Shown one piece after another: positions 15,385 through 22,452 of a stretch of 24,551 nucleotides of DNA. The notes beneath the pieces are model-generated. The model did no database searches. It was not told the origin of the DNA and worked only from the letters and a program-made list of their open reading frames with translations. The position numbers and the translations under genes were made by a program. This DNA comes from Deltaproteobacteria bacterium (GTDB lineage Bacteria; Myxococcota; UBA796; SXON01), in assembly GCA_947483545.1 (NCBI GenBank), contig CANKNP010000025.1, forward strand, positions 1 to 24,551, written 5' to 3'. Position 1 is the first letter of the stretch. Every line of letters begins with the position of its first letter.

Positions 15385-15755
15385 TGGGACGCTCCAGGGG
15401 CGTAGGGGTTTTCGGACTGCAACTTGCGAACACGCTCGACCGCGGTCTGGGCCTCAGCACGCTCCGAGTCCGCGACGGACAGGGCGACAGCGAGCTCGGC
15501 ATCGGCCTCGGCGCGCAGGAGCCAGGACTTCGCCATCTCCTCTTCGCCTTTCTCGTTCAGCGCGACGGCGGCGGCCATCTCCTCCTTCGCGAGCTGCAGG
15601 TGCAGCGCGGCGCGGGGGACGTTCGTGGCCCCGGCCTCCTCCGCGGAGCGAATCGCGGAGGTCGAGGAGTCGGTGTAGAGGGGGCGAACGGTGGCACAAC
15701 CGGGCGCTGCGACGAGGAGCAGTAAGGGCCAAGCATAGAGAATCGATGGTTTCAT
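15381..15755 (-). CDS. Small DUF4398-type lipoprotein (124 aa)
   Basis: The start chosen is the ATG at 15755. AAGGA lies 6 nt upstream, whereas the in-frame ATG six bases earlier is only 1 nt from that site; the much longer open frame from 15914 lacks a signal peptide at its front. The signal MKPSILYAWPLLLLVAAPGC gives Cys20 in a slightly unusual APGC lipobox. The mature part is helical and Ala/Glu-rich: PRAALHLQLAKEEMAAA, then ALNEKGEEEMAKSWLLRAEADAELA in two parts, as in DUF4398 proteins. It overlaps the OmpA lipoprotein gene by 4 nt. Likely a periplasmic or outer-membrane structural partner of that protein; no enzymatic role is seen. Confidence 0.82.
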   Translation of the reverse strand: MKPSILYAWPLLLLVAAPGCATVRPLYTDSSTSAIRSAEEAGATNVPRAALHLQLAKEEMAAAVALNEKGEEEMAKSWLLRAEADAELAVALSVADSERAEAQTAVERVRKLQSENPYAPGASQ

Positions 15756-15761
15756 GGACAT

Positions 15762-15766
15762 TCCTT
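15762..15766 (-). promoter_or_regulatory. Shine-Dalgarno AAGGA deciding the small lipoprotein start
   Basis: AAGGA on the minus strand is 6 nt before the ATG at 15755 but only 1 nt from the alternative ATG at 15761, so it favours the shorter MKPS start. Confidence 0.6.
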
Positions 15767-15939
15767 GGGAGTGCTGGGGCTTGAGCAAGAGCTGGGCCAC
15801 CCGCGCGCCCCCTGATAAAACAGGTACTTGGGGTGCGCTTCGGCGTGGCCGCTCCGCGGACAACATCAAGATGATGGGGGGGTTGGTCAGTTTGGGGGTG
15901 CTCTGGGCGCCCACCCCCCCGAAACGTTAGTCCGCGCCC

Positions 15940-17442
15940 ATGGCCCCGCCCAAAGCCCCGCCCAAAGCCCCGCCCCCTGTCGTTCCGCCCTCGTTCGCCG
16001 GCGCCGTGCGGGCTTGGATCTTCGGGCGGTTGTCCATCCGGATCGGCGCGGGGAGCGCCGTCGCCGTGGTGGTCGCGGCGGCCATCATCGTGGGGTTTGA
16101 CTTCCACGATTCCAAGGCAGACCTCGTGCGCAACATGGGGGACAATTTGGAGACCGCCGTGCGGGTCGGTGCGGACCGCGTGGACGTTGAAGGCCACGAG
16201 ATCGTCGCGCATACGGGAGATGCCTCGACGGCCGAGTTCGAGCGGCTTCGGAGCACGCTCCGCCGGATTCAGATCGAGTCGCGCATTCTGAGCCCGATGT
16301 ACACGCTCCGCCGGGACGGCGATCAGACGCGCTTTGTGGTGATGACCAACGAGAAGCCGTATGTCGGCGACGTATACGAGCTGCGACCGGGGGTGAAGGC
16401 GAGCTTCGAAGAAGGGATCCACGGGCGCGAGGGGCCGTACGACGACTCGCACGGGACGTGGATCTCCGCCTGGGCGCCCATCCAGGCGTCGGATGGGACC
16501 ACGGTGGCCGTCCTGCAGGCCGATTACGACATCAGCACGCTCCTGGCCGAGCTCCGAGCGCGGGCTTTGCGGACGGGACTGTTCGCGTTGACGGGGACGC
16601 TCGTCGCCTTTGGTATCGCGGCGCTCACGGCCCGAAGCATCGCGAAGCCCGTGCAGGCCATCGCCCTGGCCGCGCGAAAGATGGAGCAGGGCGATTTCAC
16701 GGTGCGCGTGCCGGAGGATCGCGAGGACGAGGTCGGATCGTTGGCCCGCGCTGTGAACAGCATGGCGAGGGGGCTCGCCGAACGCGAGCGACTCCGGGAC
16801 ATGTTCGGAAAATACATGGCCTCCCAAGTCATGGACGATCTGCTCGCAGGGCACACGCTCAAGCTGCACGGCGAGGAGCGGGAGGTCACGGTGTTGATCT
16901 CAGACATCCGGGGATTCACGCCGCTCACGGAGCAGCTTGGGGCTTCGGACGTGGTCTCTTTGCTCAACGAATATTTTACGCTGCTGGTCGATGTCGTGAT
17001 GAAGGAGGAGGGCGTCATCGACAAGTTCATGGGCGACGCCATGCTCTGCTATTTTGGAGCGCCTGTCGCCCAGTCGGACCATCGGGAGCGGGCGGTGCGA
17101 ACGGGCATCGCGATCCTGGAGGCGTTGAGCGCGTGGAACAGCGATCGAACAGCGCGTGGGGAGCAGCCGATCCTGACGGGGATTGGCATTGCGACGGGCA
17201 AGGTCATCGTCGGCAACATCGGCTCCCCGCAGCGCCTGGAATACACGGCGATCGGGGACGCGGTGAACCTCGCGAGTCGCCTGTGCGGCAAGGCCGACGC
17301 GGGCCAGATCGTCGTGAGTGATCAGGTCTACGCTGCGATGGCCCACGACACCCGATTCACGGAAGGCGGGTCGATATCGGTCAAGGGTTTTGCCCAGCCG
17401 GTGCCGGTGCACCGGCTGTCGTTGGCGGCTGTGCGCCTGTAG
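15940..17442 (+). CDS. Membrane-bound class III adenylate cyclase with sensor and HAMP domains
   Basis: The 500-residue protein has a Pro/Lys/Ala N-terminus, transmembrane helix 1 at about 36-52, a periplasmic sensor region of about 160 residues that resembles a Cache-type domain (YTLRRDGDQTRFVVMTNEK, SAWAPIQASDGT, VAVLQADYDIS), transmembrane helix 2 at about 212-230, and a HAMP domain (231-285). The class III cyclase domain (about 312-500) has metal aspartates D322 (SDIRGF) and D366 (DKFMGDAM), purine-selecting K362 and T436 (EYTAIGD), and transition-state N443 and R447 (VNLASRL). The Lys/Thr pair points to ATP rather than GTP. Synthesised cAMP may act on the cNMP/PilT protein encoded nearby. 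The start at 15940 is the first ATG in frame; no clear ribosome site is seen. Confidence 0.92.
   Translation: MAPPKAPPKAPPPVVPPSFAGAVRAWIFGRLSIRIGAGSAVAVVVAAAIIVGFDFHDSKADLVRNMGDNLETAVRVGADRVDVEGHEIVAHTGDASTAEFERLRSTLRRIQIESRILSPMYTLRRDGDQTRFVVMTNEKPYVGDVYELRPGVKASFEEGIHGREGPYDDSHGTWISAWAPIQASDGTTVAVLQADYDISTLLAELRARALRTGLFALTGTLVAFGIAALTARSIAKPVQAIALAARKMEQGDFTVRVPEDREDEVGSLARAVNSMARGLAERERLRDMFGKYMASQVMDDLLAGHTLKLHGEEREVTVLISDIRGFTPLTEQLGASDVVSLLNEYFTLLVDVVMKEEGVIDKFMGDAMLCYFGAPVAQSDHRERAVRTGIAILEALSAWNSDRTARGEQPILTGIGIATGKVIVGNIGSPQRLEYTAIGDAVNLASRLCGKADAGQIVVSDQVYAAMAHDTRFTEGGSISVKGFAQPVPVHRLSLAAVRL
15943..15975 (+). repeat. 12-bp tandem repeat in the 5' end of the cyclase gene
   Basis: GCCCCGCCCAAA is repeated exactly at 15943-15954 and 15955-15966, with a partial third copy to 15975. 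It encodes the APPKAPPKAPPP tract before transmembrane helix 1. Being a multiple of three, copy-number change by slippage would preserve the frame. Confidence 0.7.
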
Positions 17443-17470
17443 CCCTGCTTAGGAGTCCGAAGTGCATACC

Positions 17471-17520
17471 CCGGGAGCGCCGCCCGCGAGACTCGCAGCG
17501 GGCGCCGCGGCTGCTCCCGG
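17471..17520 (+). terminator. GC-rich hairpin downstream of the cyclase
   Basis: The perfect outer arms CCGGGAGC (17471-17478) and GCTCCCGG (17513-17520) enclose a second partly paired GC stem (about 17477-17487 with 17498-17508). It starts 28 bp after the cyclase stop. No T-tract follows, so it may act as a structure-dependent terminator or merely protect the 3' end. Confidence 0.5.
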
Positions 17521-17547
17521 AGCCGCGGAATTCAATGTAGCCCGGGC

Positions 17548-17575
17548 CCCCGGCGCGGGTACTCCCGCGTCGGGG
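17548..17575 (-). terminator. 12-bp stem hairpin directly after the HAD-like gene
   Basis: CCCCGGCGCGGG (17548-17559) and CCCGCGTCGGGG (17564-17575) pair with one mismatch around a 4-nt loop. It abuts the TAG stop at 17576-17578 of the minus-strand gene. Together with the hairpin at 17471-17520 it fills the gap between two convergent genes and could serve both strands. Confidence 0.6.
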
Positions 17576-18285
17576 CTAGTCCCCCTCCGGCACCACGGCG
17601 TCAAACCGCGAGAGATGAACGTGCATCTTTCCGTCTGGCTGAGGCTCCAGCATGTCCGCCAATCGATGTCCGAACAGGATCTGCTCGTCCGACCAGACAT
17701 GCCGGGCGTGAACAGGCTGCAATGACGTGTCGTCGATGCCGACGACGGCACAGGCGATCTCGACCTCCTGGGCAACCAGATCCGCGGACTGCATGCCAAA
17801 GAGCGGGGAGTCCTGCGTGATCGGGTGCATCAGATGCCAGACGCCGTTGAAGGAGATCGATCGCTTGCGCAAGAGCCGCAGGTCGTGCATCCGATAAAAC
17901 GTCCGGCCCTCGGCCGTGCGCCCCGCGCGGTCACGTAGAGGATTCGATACCCAAGGGCGTAATAGCCCTGCATCAGCGTATTTGCGTCGGGGCGCATCTC
18001 CGGGACGTAGGTGGGGTCGGCCAACTGCGCGAGGAATTCGCTGTCCAACGTCGTGAGCGTCTCGTCGATGTCGGTCACGAGTAGGGTGGTGGTGGTGTCT
18101 GAAACGGCGGGGCATTCGGGATCGGGCGCCGCGGTGTCGTCGCCGGAATCGTCGGGCACCGAGTCGGTGGAATCCGTGGCGCCGGTCGCCGTCTCGCCCG
18201 GGGATGAATCGATGGCGGGCAAGGCCGAATCGTTCACCGACTTGGAGGTGCAGGCGACGGCGAGCAGGGGGAGGAAGAGACGCAT
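17576..18285 (-). pseudogene. Lipin/LNS2-like HAD phosphatase lipoprotein, frameshifted
   Basis: The first part starts at the ATG at 18285 with a short lipoprotein signal (MRLFLPLLAVACTSK, Cys12) and a long Asp/Ser/Thr/Gly linker. It continues with LLVTDIDETLTTLDSEFLA, the DxDxT nucleophile motif of lipin/LNS2-type HAD phosphatases, and ALGYRILYVTARG. The frame then shifts by one base at about 17921-17924, inside a run of four G on the coding strand. The remainder (EGRTFYRMHDLRLL, SISFNGVWHLMHP, GIDDTSLQPVHARHVW) continues in another frame to a stop at 17576. Adding one G would restore a single ORF of about 236 residues. It could be a real null allele, a sequencing or assembly error in a homopolymer, or less likely programmed frameshifting. 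It lies 44 bp after the S9 peptidase gene on the same strand. Confidence 0.75.
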
Positions 18286-18329
18286 GGCGCGGCGGCTATC
18301 CGAGCGGGGGGCGTCGAGCCCCCCACAAG

Positions 18330-20345
18330 TTAGAGATACCGCGCAAACCACCCGGCGATCTGTCGCATCGCCTCTTGGCGTCGGTCGATCCGGCCCGATC
18401 GCATCATGCCGTGGTTCTCCTCTGGCAAGATCACGATGCCCGTTGGCACGCCGCGCGCCCGGAGCGCGTTGAAGACCGTGAGGCTCTGGGCCTCCTCGAC
18501 GCGCATGTCCCCCTCCTGGCAAAGCAGGAGGAACGGGATCGTCACGTTGTCCAGGTGTCGAACCGGGGATTGCGCTCGGTACGCCTCGGGATCCTGCCAA
18601 GGCGCCTTGCCGCCGAACAAGTCGGACACACAGAACCCAAAATCGCTCTCGCCGTAGTCTGCCGACCAGTCAAACAGCCCCCGCTGGGCGACGGCGGCGG
18701 CGAACAAGTCGCTTGTGCCTGCCAATTCGAGCGACATGTAGCCGCCATAGGAACCCCCGGCGACGCCGATGCGTTGGGCGTCCACCTCGGGCCGATGGGC
18801 GAGCCATGTGGCGGCGGCGAGCAGATCTTCGCGATCCTCCTGGCCCCAGCGGCCGTCGTTTGCGCCGCAGTGGTGCTCCCCGTAGGAGGTGCTCCCCCTT
18901 GGGTTGGTCCACAGCACCGCGAAGCCCTGGTCCGCGAGCCATTGCATCTCGAAGAACATCCGGTCGCCGTAGTTCGCGTGGGGTCCGCCGTGAATGTACA
19001 GGATCGCGGGAACGGGCGCTTCGACCTGGCGGGGCGCCAGGAACCAGCCGTGGACGGTGTGCTCGCCGACTTGGATCCAGACCACCCGCGGTGCGCGCGG
19101 CTCGGTCTGCTCCTGGAGCGCGGCGTTGTGCCGTGTGATCCGGGTCAACAGGCCGCCGTCGTCCACCCGAGCGACCTCGGGGTAGCTCGCCGTGTCGGTG
19201 GCGATGCAAACAAGCTGGCCGCCGACGCGAACCGGCGCCGTGGCGCACTGGGCCGGCTCTGTGAGCCAACGCCCGCGGCCTCCGACGATTTGCTGCCAGA
19301 GCCGAACGGCACCCTGCTCGGTGAAGGGGATCACGAACGTGTCGTCGCTGGTCCAGACGGGCGAGGCCTCGACGAACGCGCCGCCAGCGACGTCATCGAG
19401 CGTCATGTCGCCCGCGGGCAGGTCGAGCTGAATTCCGAGGTGCTTCGCGATGCCCGTGGATGCGGGGATCACGGTGGGCACGGCGTTGCGGGTGCCCCAG
19501 TGGTCGTCGGGCCAGAAGTGTACGTAGGCGAGAAAGCGCCCGTTGGGGGACTCGGTCGCCGGCCATGCGAGGCCCTCGGGGCGCGGGATCACGTTGGCGG
19601 TGCCGGACAACTCCAGGCGTACAAGCTCATTGCGACTCTGGTCTGCATCCCCTTCGGGCACCGCCGTGCGCGTCGTGAGCACGCTGCCGTCGGCGGCGAA
19701 CTGCGGGCTGCCCCAGGCCCAGGGGCCCGCGGCGAGGCGGTGGGCATCGCCCGTCCCGGGATCGACCCGCCACACCTGCTCCCTCGCCCATGTCTCCCAA
19801 CCTTTCCCGTCTGTCCGGTTGTGTACGCGGACGAAGACCCTTGCCCGCGGCTCCACTTTGGGATGGGCAGCCGGCGGGGCCTGCGCGCCGAGGCAGAGCT
19901 CCGGCCCCACATCGGGATCGATGCCCGCGGCCAGATCGGCGGCGAGCGGCGGCTCTCCGTGCGGGTCGGGTGTGGGGGTGAACAGCACCGCGAGCGTGCA
20001 ACCATCTGCTGCGATCGCAGGGCGTCCGAGGGACCCGTCCGGGAAGCTGGTCAATCGGCGCGGCTCGCCGCTGTCCCGGTCCATCCGCCACAGTTGTGGG
20101 GAGCCGGAGCGATCGGAGACGAAGACGAAGAAGGCGCCCGCGGGGTCGCCGATGGGGGAGTGGTCCTTGTGATCGCCGCGGGTCAACGCCACCGCAGGCC
20201 CGCCGAGGGCGCTCACTCGCCAGAGATTGGTGTAGACCTTTCGGGTCTTCGCGTCGGTGCGCTTGAGCACGTACTCCACGTCGGAGCCGTACGCGCAGAG
20301 CTGAACGGGGATCTGGACCGCCCCGAGGTCTTCAAGTTTGAACAT
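18330..20345 (-). CDS. S9 family peptidase (prolyl oligopeptidase / acylaminoacyl-peptidase type)
   Basis: The 671-residue protein has two parts. Residues about 10-430 form the beta-propeller half, with repeated blades such as HKDHSPIGDPAGAFFVFVSD and GSPQLWRMDRDSGE. Residues about 430-671 form the alpha/beta-hydrolase half: YIHGGPHANYGD (450-461), nucleophile S532 in GGSYGGYMS, D613 in CQEGDMRVEEAQ, and catalytic H645 in PEENHGMMRSGR. No signal peptide is visible, so it is probably cytoplasmic and cleaves short peptides. The ATG at 20345 is 12 bp after the stop of the exported-protein gene, which suggests cotranscription. Confidence 0.92.
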   Translation of the reverse strand: MFKLEDLGAVQIPVQLCAYGSDVEYVLKRTDAKTRKVYTNLWRVSALGGPAVALTRGDHKDHSPIGDPAGAFFVFVSDRSGSPQLWRMDRDSGEPRRLTSFPDGSLGRPAIAADGCTLAVLFTPTPDPHGEPPLAADLAAGIDPDVGPELCLGAQAPPAAHPKVEPRARVFVRVHNRTDGKGWETWAREQVWRVDPGTGDAHRLAAGPWAWGSPQFAADGSVLTTRTAVPEGDADQSRNELVRLELSGTANVIPRPEGLAWPATESPNGRFLAYVHFWPDDHWGTRNAVPTVIPASTGIAKHLGIQLDLPAGDMTLDDVAGGAFVEASPVWTSDDTFVIPFTEQGAVRLWQQIVGGRGRWLTEPAQCATAPVRVGGQLVCIATDTASYPEVARVDDGGLLTRITRHNAALQEQTEPRAPRVVWIQVGEHTVHGWFLAPRQVEAPVPAILYIHGGPHANYGDRMFFEMQWLADQGFAVLWTNPRGSTSYGEHHCGANDGRWGQEDREDLLAAATWLAHRPEVDAQRIGVAGGSYGGYMSLELAGTSDLFAAAVAQRGLFDWSADYGESDFGFCVSDLFGGKAPWQDPEAYRAQSPVRHLDNVTIPFLLLCQEGDMRVEEAQSLTVFNALRARGVPTGIVILPEENHGMMRSGRIDRRQEAMRQIAGWFARYL

Positions 20346-20357
20346 CGCGGGGAGCTA

Positions 20358-21347
20358 TCAGAAAACGACCCGCGCGCCCAAGTGCCCGCCCACGCTCTTG
20401 TCCAGCGTCACGTTGAGCTGCCCGTAGATCTTGACCATGAAGATGTCCGCCTGTGCGCCCGCGAATACGCGAGGGGTGAAGGTGTTGGCCACCCCCTCCT
20501 GGCTGATCGAAGCGCTTGCGGTGCCGATGTCTTCGGTCTGTCCGTTGTAGGTGGCCGAGAGGTCGCCCCCCAGCCCGATGCTGGCGAGGGAATCGCCTGC
20601 GAGGTTGTAGTCGGCGCCTCCCCCGACAAACGCCGTGACCACGAAGATGTGGAGGTTGGTCGAGAGCTCCAACGGGATGCTCTGGGCGGTGGCAGAGAGC
20701 ACCATGGTGCCTTCGGCGTCCCAGGAGAGCTCTCCACTGTCCACGGGGAGCGGCTGGTTCAGGGCCAGGCTGTAGCTGGAGAACTCGTACCCGCTGGTCA
20801 CGTCCAGGCCGCCCCAGCGCACACCCGCGGTCTTGTCGCCACCTTTCACCATCTGGATTTGCAAGTGCGCGCCATAGTTGAGGAAGGTCGCGTCGAACGG
20901 ATCCCGCTTGGTTTTGGCCGTCATGCCGTTGAGGTAGATCTTGAACCGCCGAAGCGCGCTCTCCTTCGGGGACAGGAAGCCAAGGTTCAAACCAGCCATC
21001 GCGCCGACCTGCAGGGCGAAGCCGGTCTCGGGCAGCCCGCCGCCCGAGGTGAACGCGAAGCCGGCGCCGTTCACGGCCGTGCCGAAGCCGCCACCGATGG
21101 CGAAACGCTGCATGTTGGAGGCGTAGTCCACGCCAAGGCCCTTGGCGGAGAGCACGTTCGCGTTCGCCATCTGGTCCATATACGACTTCAGATCGACGTC
21201 GTTCAGCTGGCTGGAGAACGCCTCGGACATCGCGCTCGAGATCTCAGCCTCGTCCAAGCCGAGCTGTTGCGCGTTGGGCACGCTTACGGTCACCGTCACG
21301 GTGGGGGAAGCAGCGAGGGCAGGGGACAGGAGGGCGAGGAGCAGCAT
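20358..21347 (-). CDS. Exported probable outer-membrane protein (329 aa)
   Basis: The start is the ATG at 21347, which gives a short signal peptide MLLLALLSPALAA; the open frame further upstream is antisense to the divergent gene. The mature protein begins with a short helical segment (SAMSEAFSSQLNDVDLKSYM), then alternating polar/hydrophobic strands rich in Gly and aromatic residues (GYEFSSYSLALNQP, FVVTAFVGGGADYNLAG, GQLNVTLDKSVGGHL). It ends in phenylalanine (GARVVF), the usual terminal residue of BamA-assembled beta-barrels. Family not recognised. It is the first gene of a probable operon with the S9 peptidase and the HAD-like gene. Confidence 0.78.
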   Translation of the reverse strand: MLLLALLSPALAASPTVTVTVSVPNAQQLGLDEAEISSAMSEAFSSQLNDVDLKSYMDQMANANVLSAKGLGVDYASNMQRFAIGGGFGTAVNGAGFAFTSGGGLPETGFALQVGAMAGLNLGFLSPKESALRRFKIYLNGMTAKTKRDPFDATFLNYGAHLQIQMVKGGDKTAGVRWGGLDVTSGYEFSSYSLALNQPLPVDSGELSWDAEGTMVLSATAQSIPLELSTNLHIFVVTAFVGGGADYNLAGDSLASIGLGGDLSATYNGQTEDIGTASASISQEGVANTFTPRVFAGAQADIFMVKIYGQLNVTLDKSVGGHLGARVVF

Positions 21348-21398
21348 CGGGCCAGGATAGCCCGGAGCCCCCCGCCCCCACAACGATAAGCCCCGCCC

Positions 21399-22379
21399 AT
21401 GTTGCCCCTCCTCGCGCTCCTCTCCCCCTTCGCACACGCCGACGATGCCGTCACCATGGACGTGGTCCGCCACGGCCAGATCGGCACCGCCGTCCCGGGG
21501 CTCACGCTCACGGTGAACCAAGCCGCCAGCACCCTCGATGTGCGCATCGACTGTGGCGGAAAGTCTGGCTCCCACAGCGGGCCGGCCTCGGCGGGCGAGG
21601 TGATCCCGTTCACTTTTGACCTTCCCGTGGGCCAATACACCTGCAAGGGCAGCCTCTCCGGCGAATTCGCCGATGGGACCTCCGGCGAGATGCCGCTCTC
21701 GTTCGCCGTGCAGGTGTGGCCACCCATGCGGATCCAGGTGGTCGCCGGCTCCGTGGATCTCACGGGTCGGACGGCGTCCGTCACGCTCGACCGCACGGCG
21801 AGCAAGGTCGAAGTTGTCGCCCTCGCCGCGCGTGGCGTCGAGGCGGGCCGGGGCACGATCATCACGATGGCGACACCGGGGCAGGCGATCCCGGTGAATT
21901 GGAGCGAGCCCAGCGTCGAGCCCATCAAGCTCCGGATTCGCGCCTACGATGAGCACAACTTCTGGAGCGACCTGAACATCAGCGTGTGGAGCTACAACAT
22001 CCCGCACGAGGATGTGGTGTTCGCCACGAATTCGTCCGCGATCGACGATGCCGAGGTCTACAAGCTCGACGCCGCGCTGGTCGAGGCCCGAAAGGTCTAT
22101 GAGAAGTACGAGGGCGAGGTCACGGTGCGGCTCTACGTCTCCGGGCACACCGACACCGTCGGGGACAGCGCGATGAACGCCAAACTGTCCGGCGCCCGCG
22201 CGCTATCCATCGCGAAGTGGTTCAAGGACCACGGGTTTCCCGGCGAGATCTGGCACTGTGGCTTGGGCGAGTCCGACCCGGCGGTGAACACCGGGGATGG
22301 GGTGGACGAGGTCCGAAATCGGCGTGCGGTCTACCTGCTCGCGGGGTCGAGCCCGGGCGGGGGGTATGAGGAGCTTTAG
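21399..22379 (+). CDS. Exported protein with C-terminal OmpA domain (326 aa)
   Basis: The signal peptide is MLPLLALLSPFAHADD. Residues about 20-200 are beta-rich with Cys pairs (IDCGG, YTCKG) and look like two Ig-like or jelly-roll modules; they match nothing I can name. Residues about 205-315 form an OmpA/MotB-type peptidoglycan-binding domain: VVFATNSSAIDDAE, LYVSGHTDTVGDSAMN, AKLSGARALSIAKWF, CGLGESDP and EVRNRRAVYLL. The signal lacks a lipobox, so the protein is periplasmic or loosely bound to peptidoglycan. It diverges from the probable barrel-protein gene with only 51 bp between start codons, so a shared promoter region is likely. Confidence 0.87.
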   Translation: MLPLLALLSPFAHADDAVTMDVVRHGQIGTAVPGLTLTVNQAASTLDVRIDCGGKSGSHSGPASAGEVIPFTFDLPVGQYTCKGSLSGEFADGTSGEMPLSFAVQVWPPMRIQVVAGSVDLTGRTASVTLDRTASKVEVVALAARGVEAGRGTIITMATPGQAIPVNWSEPSVEPIKLRIRAYDEHNFWSDLNISVWSYNIPHEDVVFATNSSAIDDAEVYKLDAALVEARKVYEKYEGEVTVRLYVSGHTDTVGDSAMNAKLSGARALSIAKWFKDHGFPGEIWHCGLGESDPAVNTGDGVDEVRNRRAVYLLAGSSPGGGYEEL

Positions 22380-22452
22380 CGATGTTCACCGTCTTGTTCC
22401 CGCCGATGCGCCCGTGACTGCGTGATACCCCGCGCGCCCTCCGCAGGTGCCC

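Noticed and set aside
15454..16869. 471-codon minus-strand open frame
   Set aside because: It overlaps the cyclase in antisense and the small lipoprotein in another frame; both have clear family features.
18204..21389. 1061-codon open frame on the plus strand
   Set aside because: It lies opposite the HAD-like, S9 peptidase and exported-protein genes, which have clear family motifs; it shows no recognisable domain.
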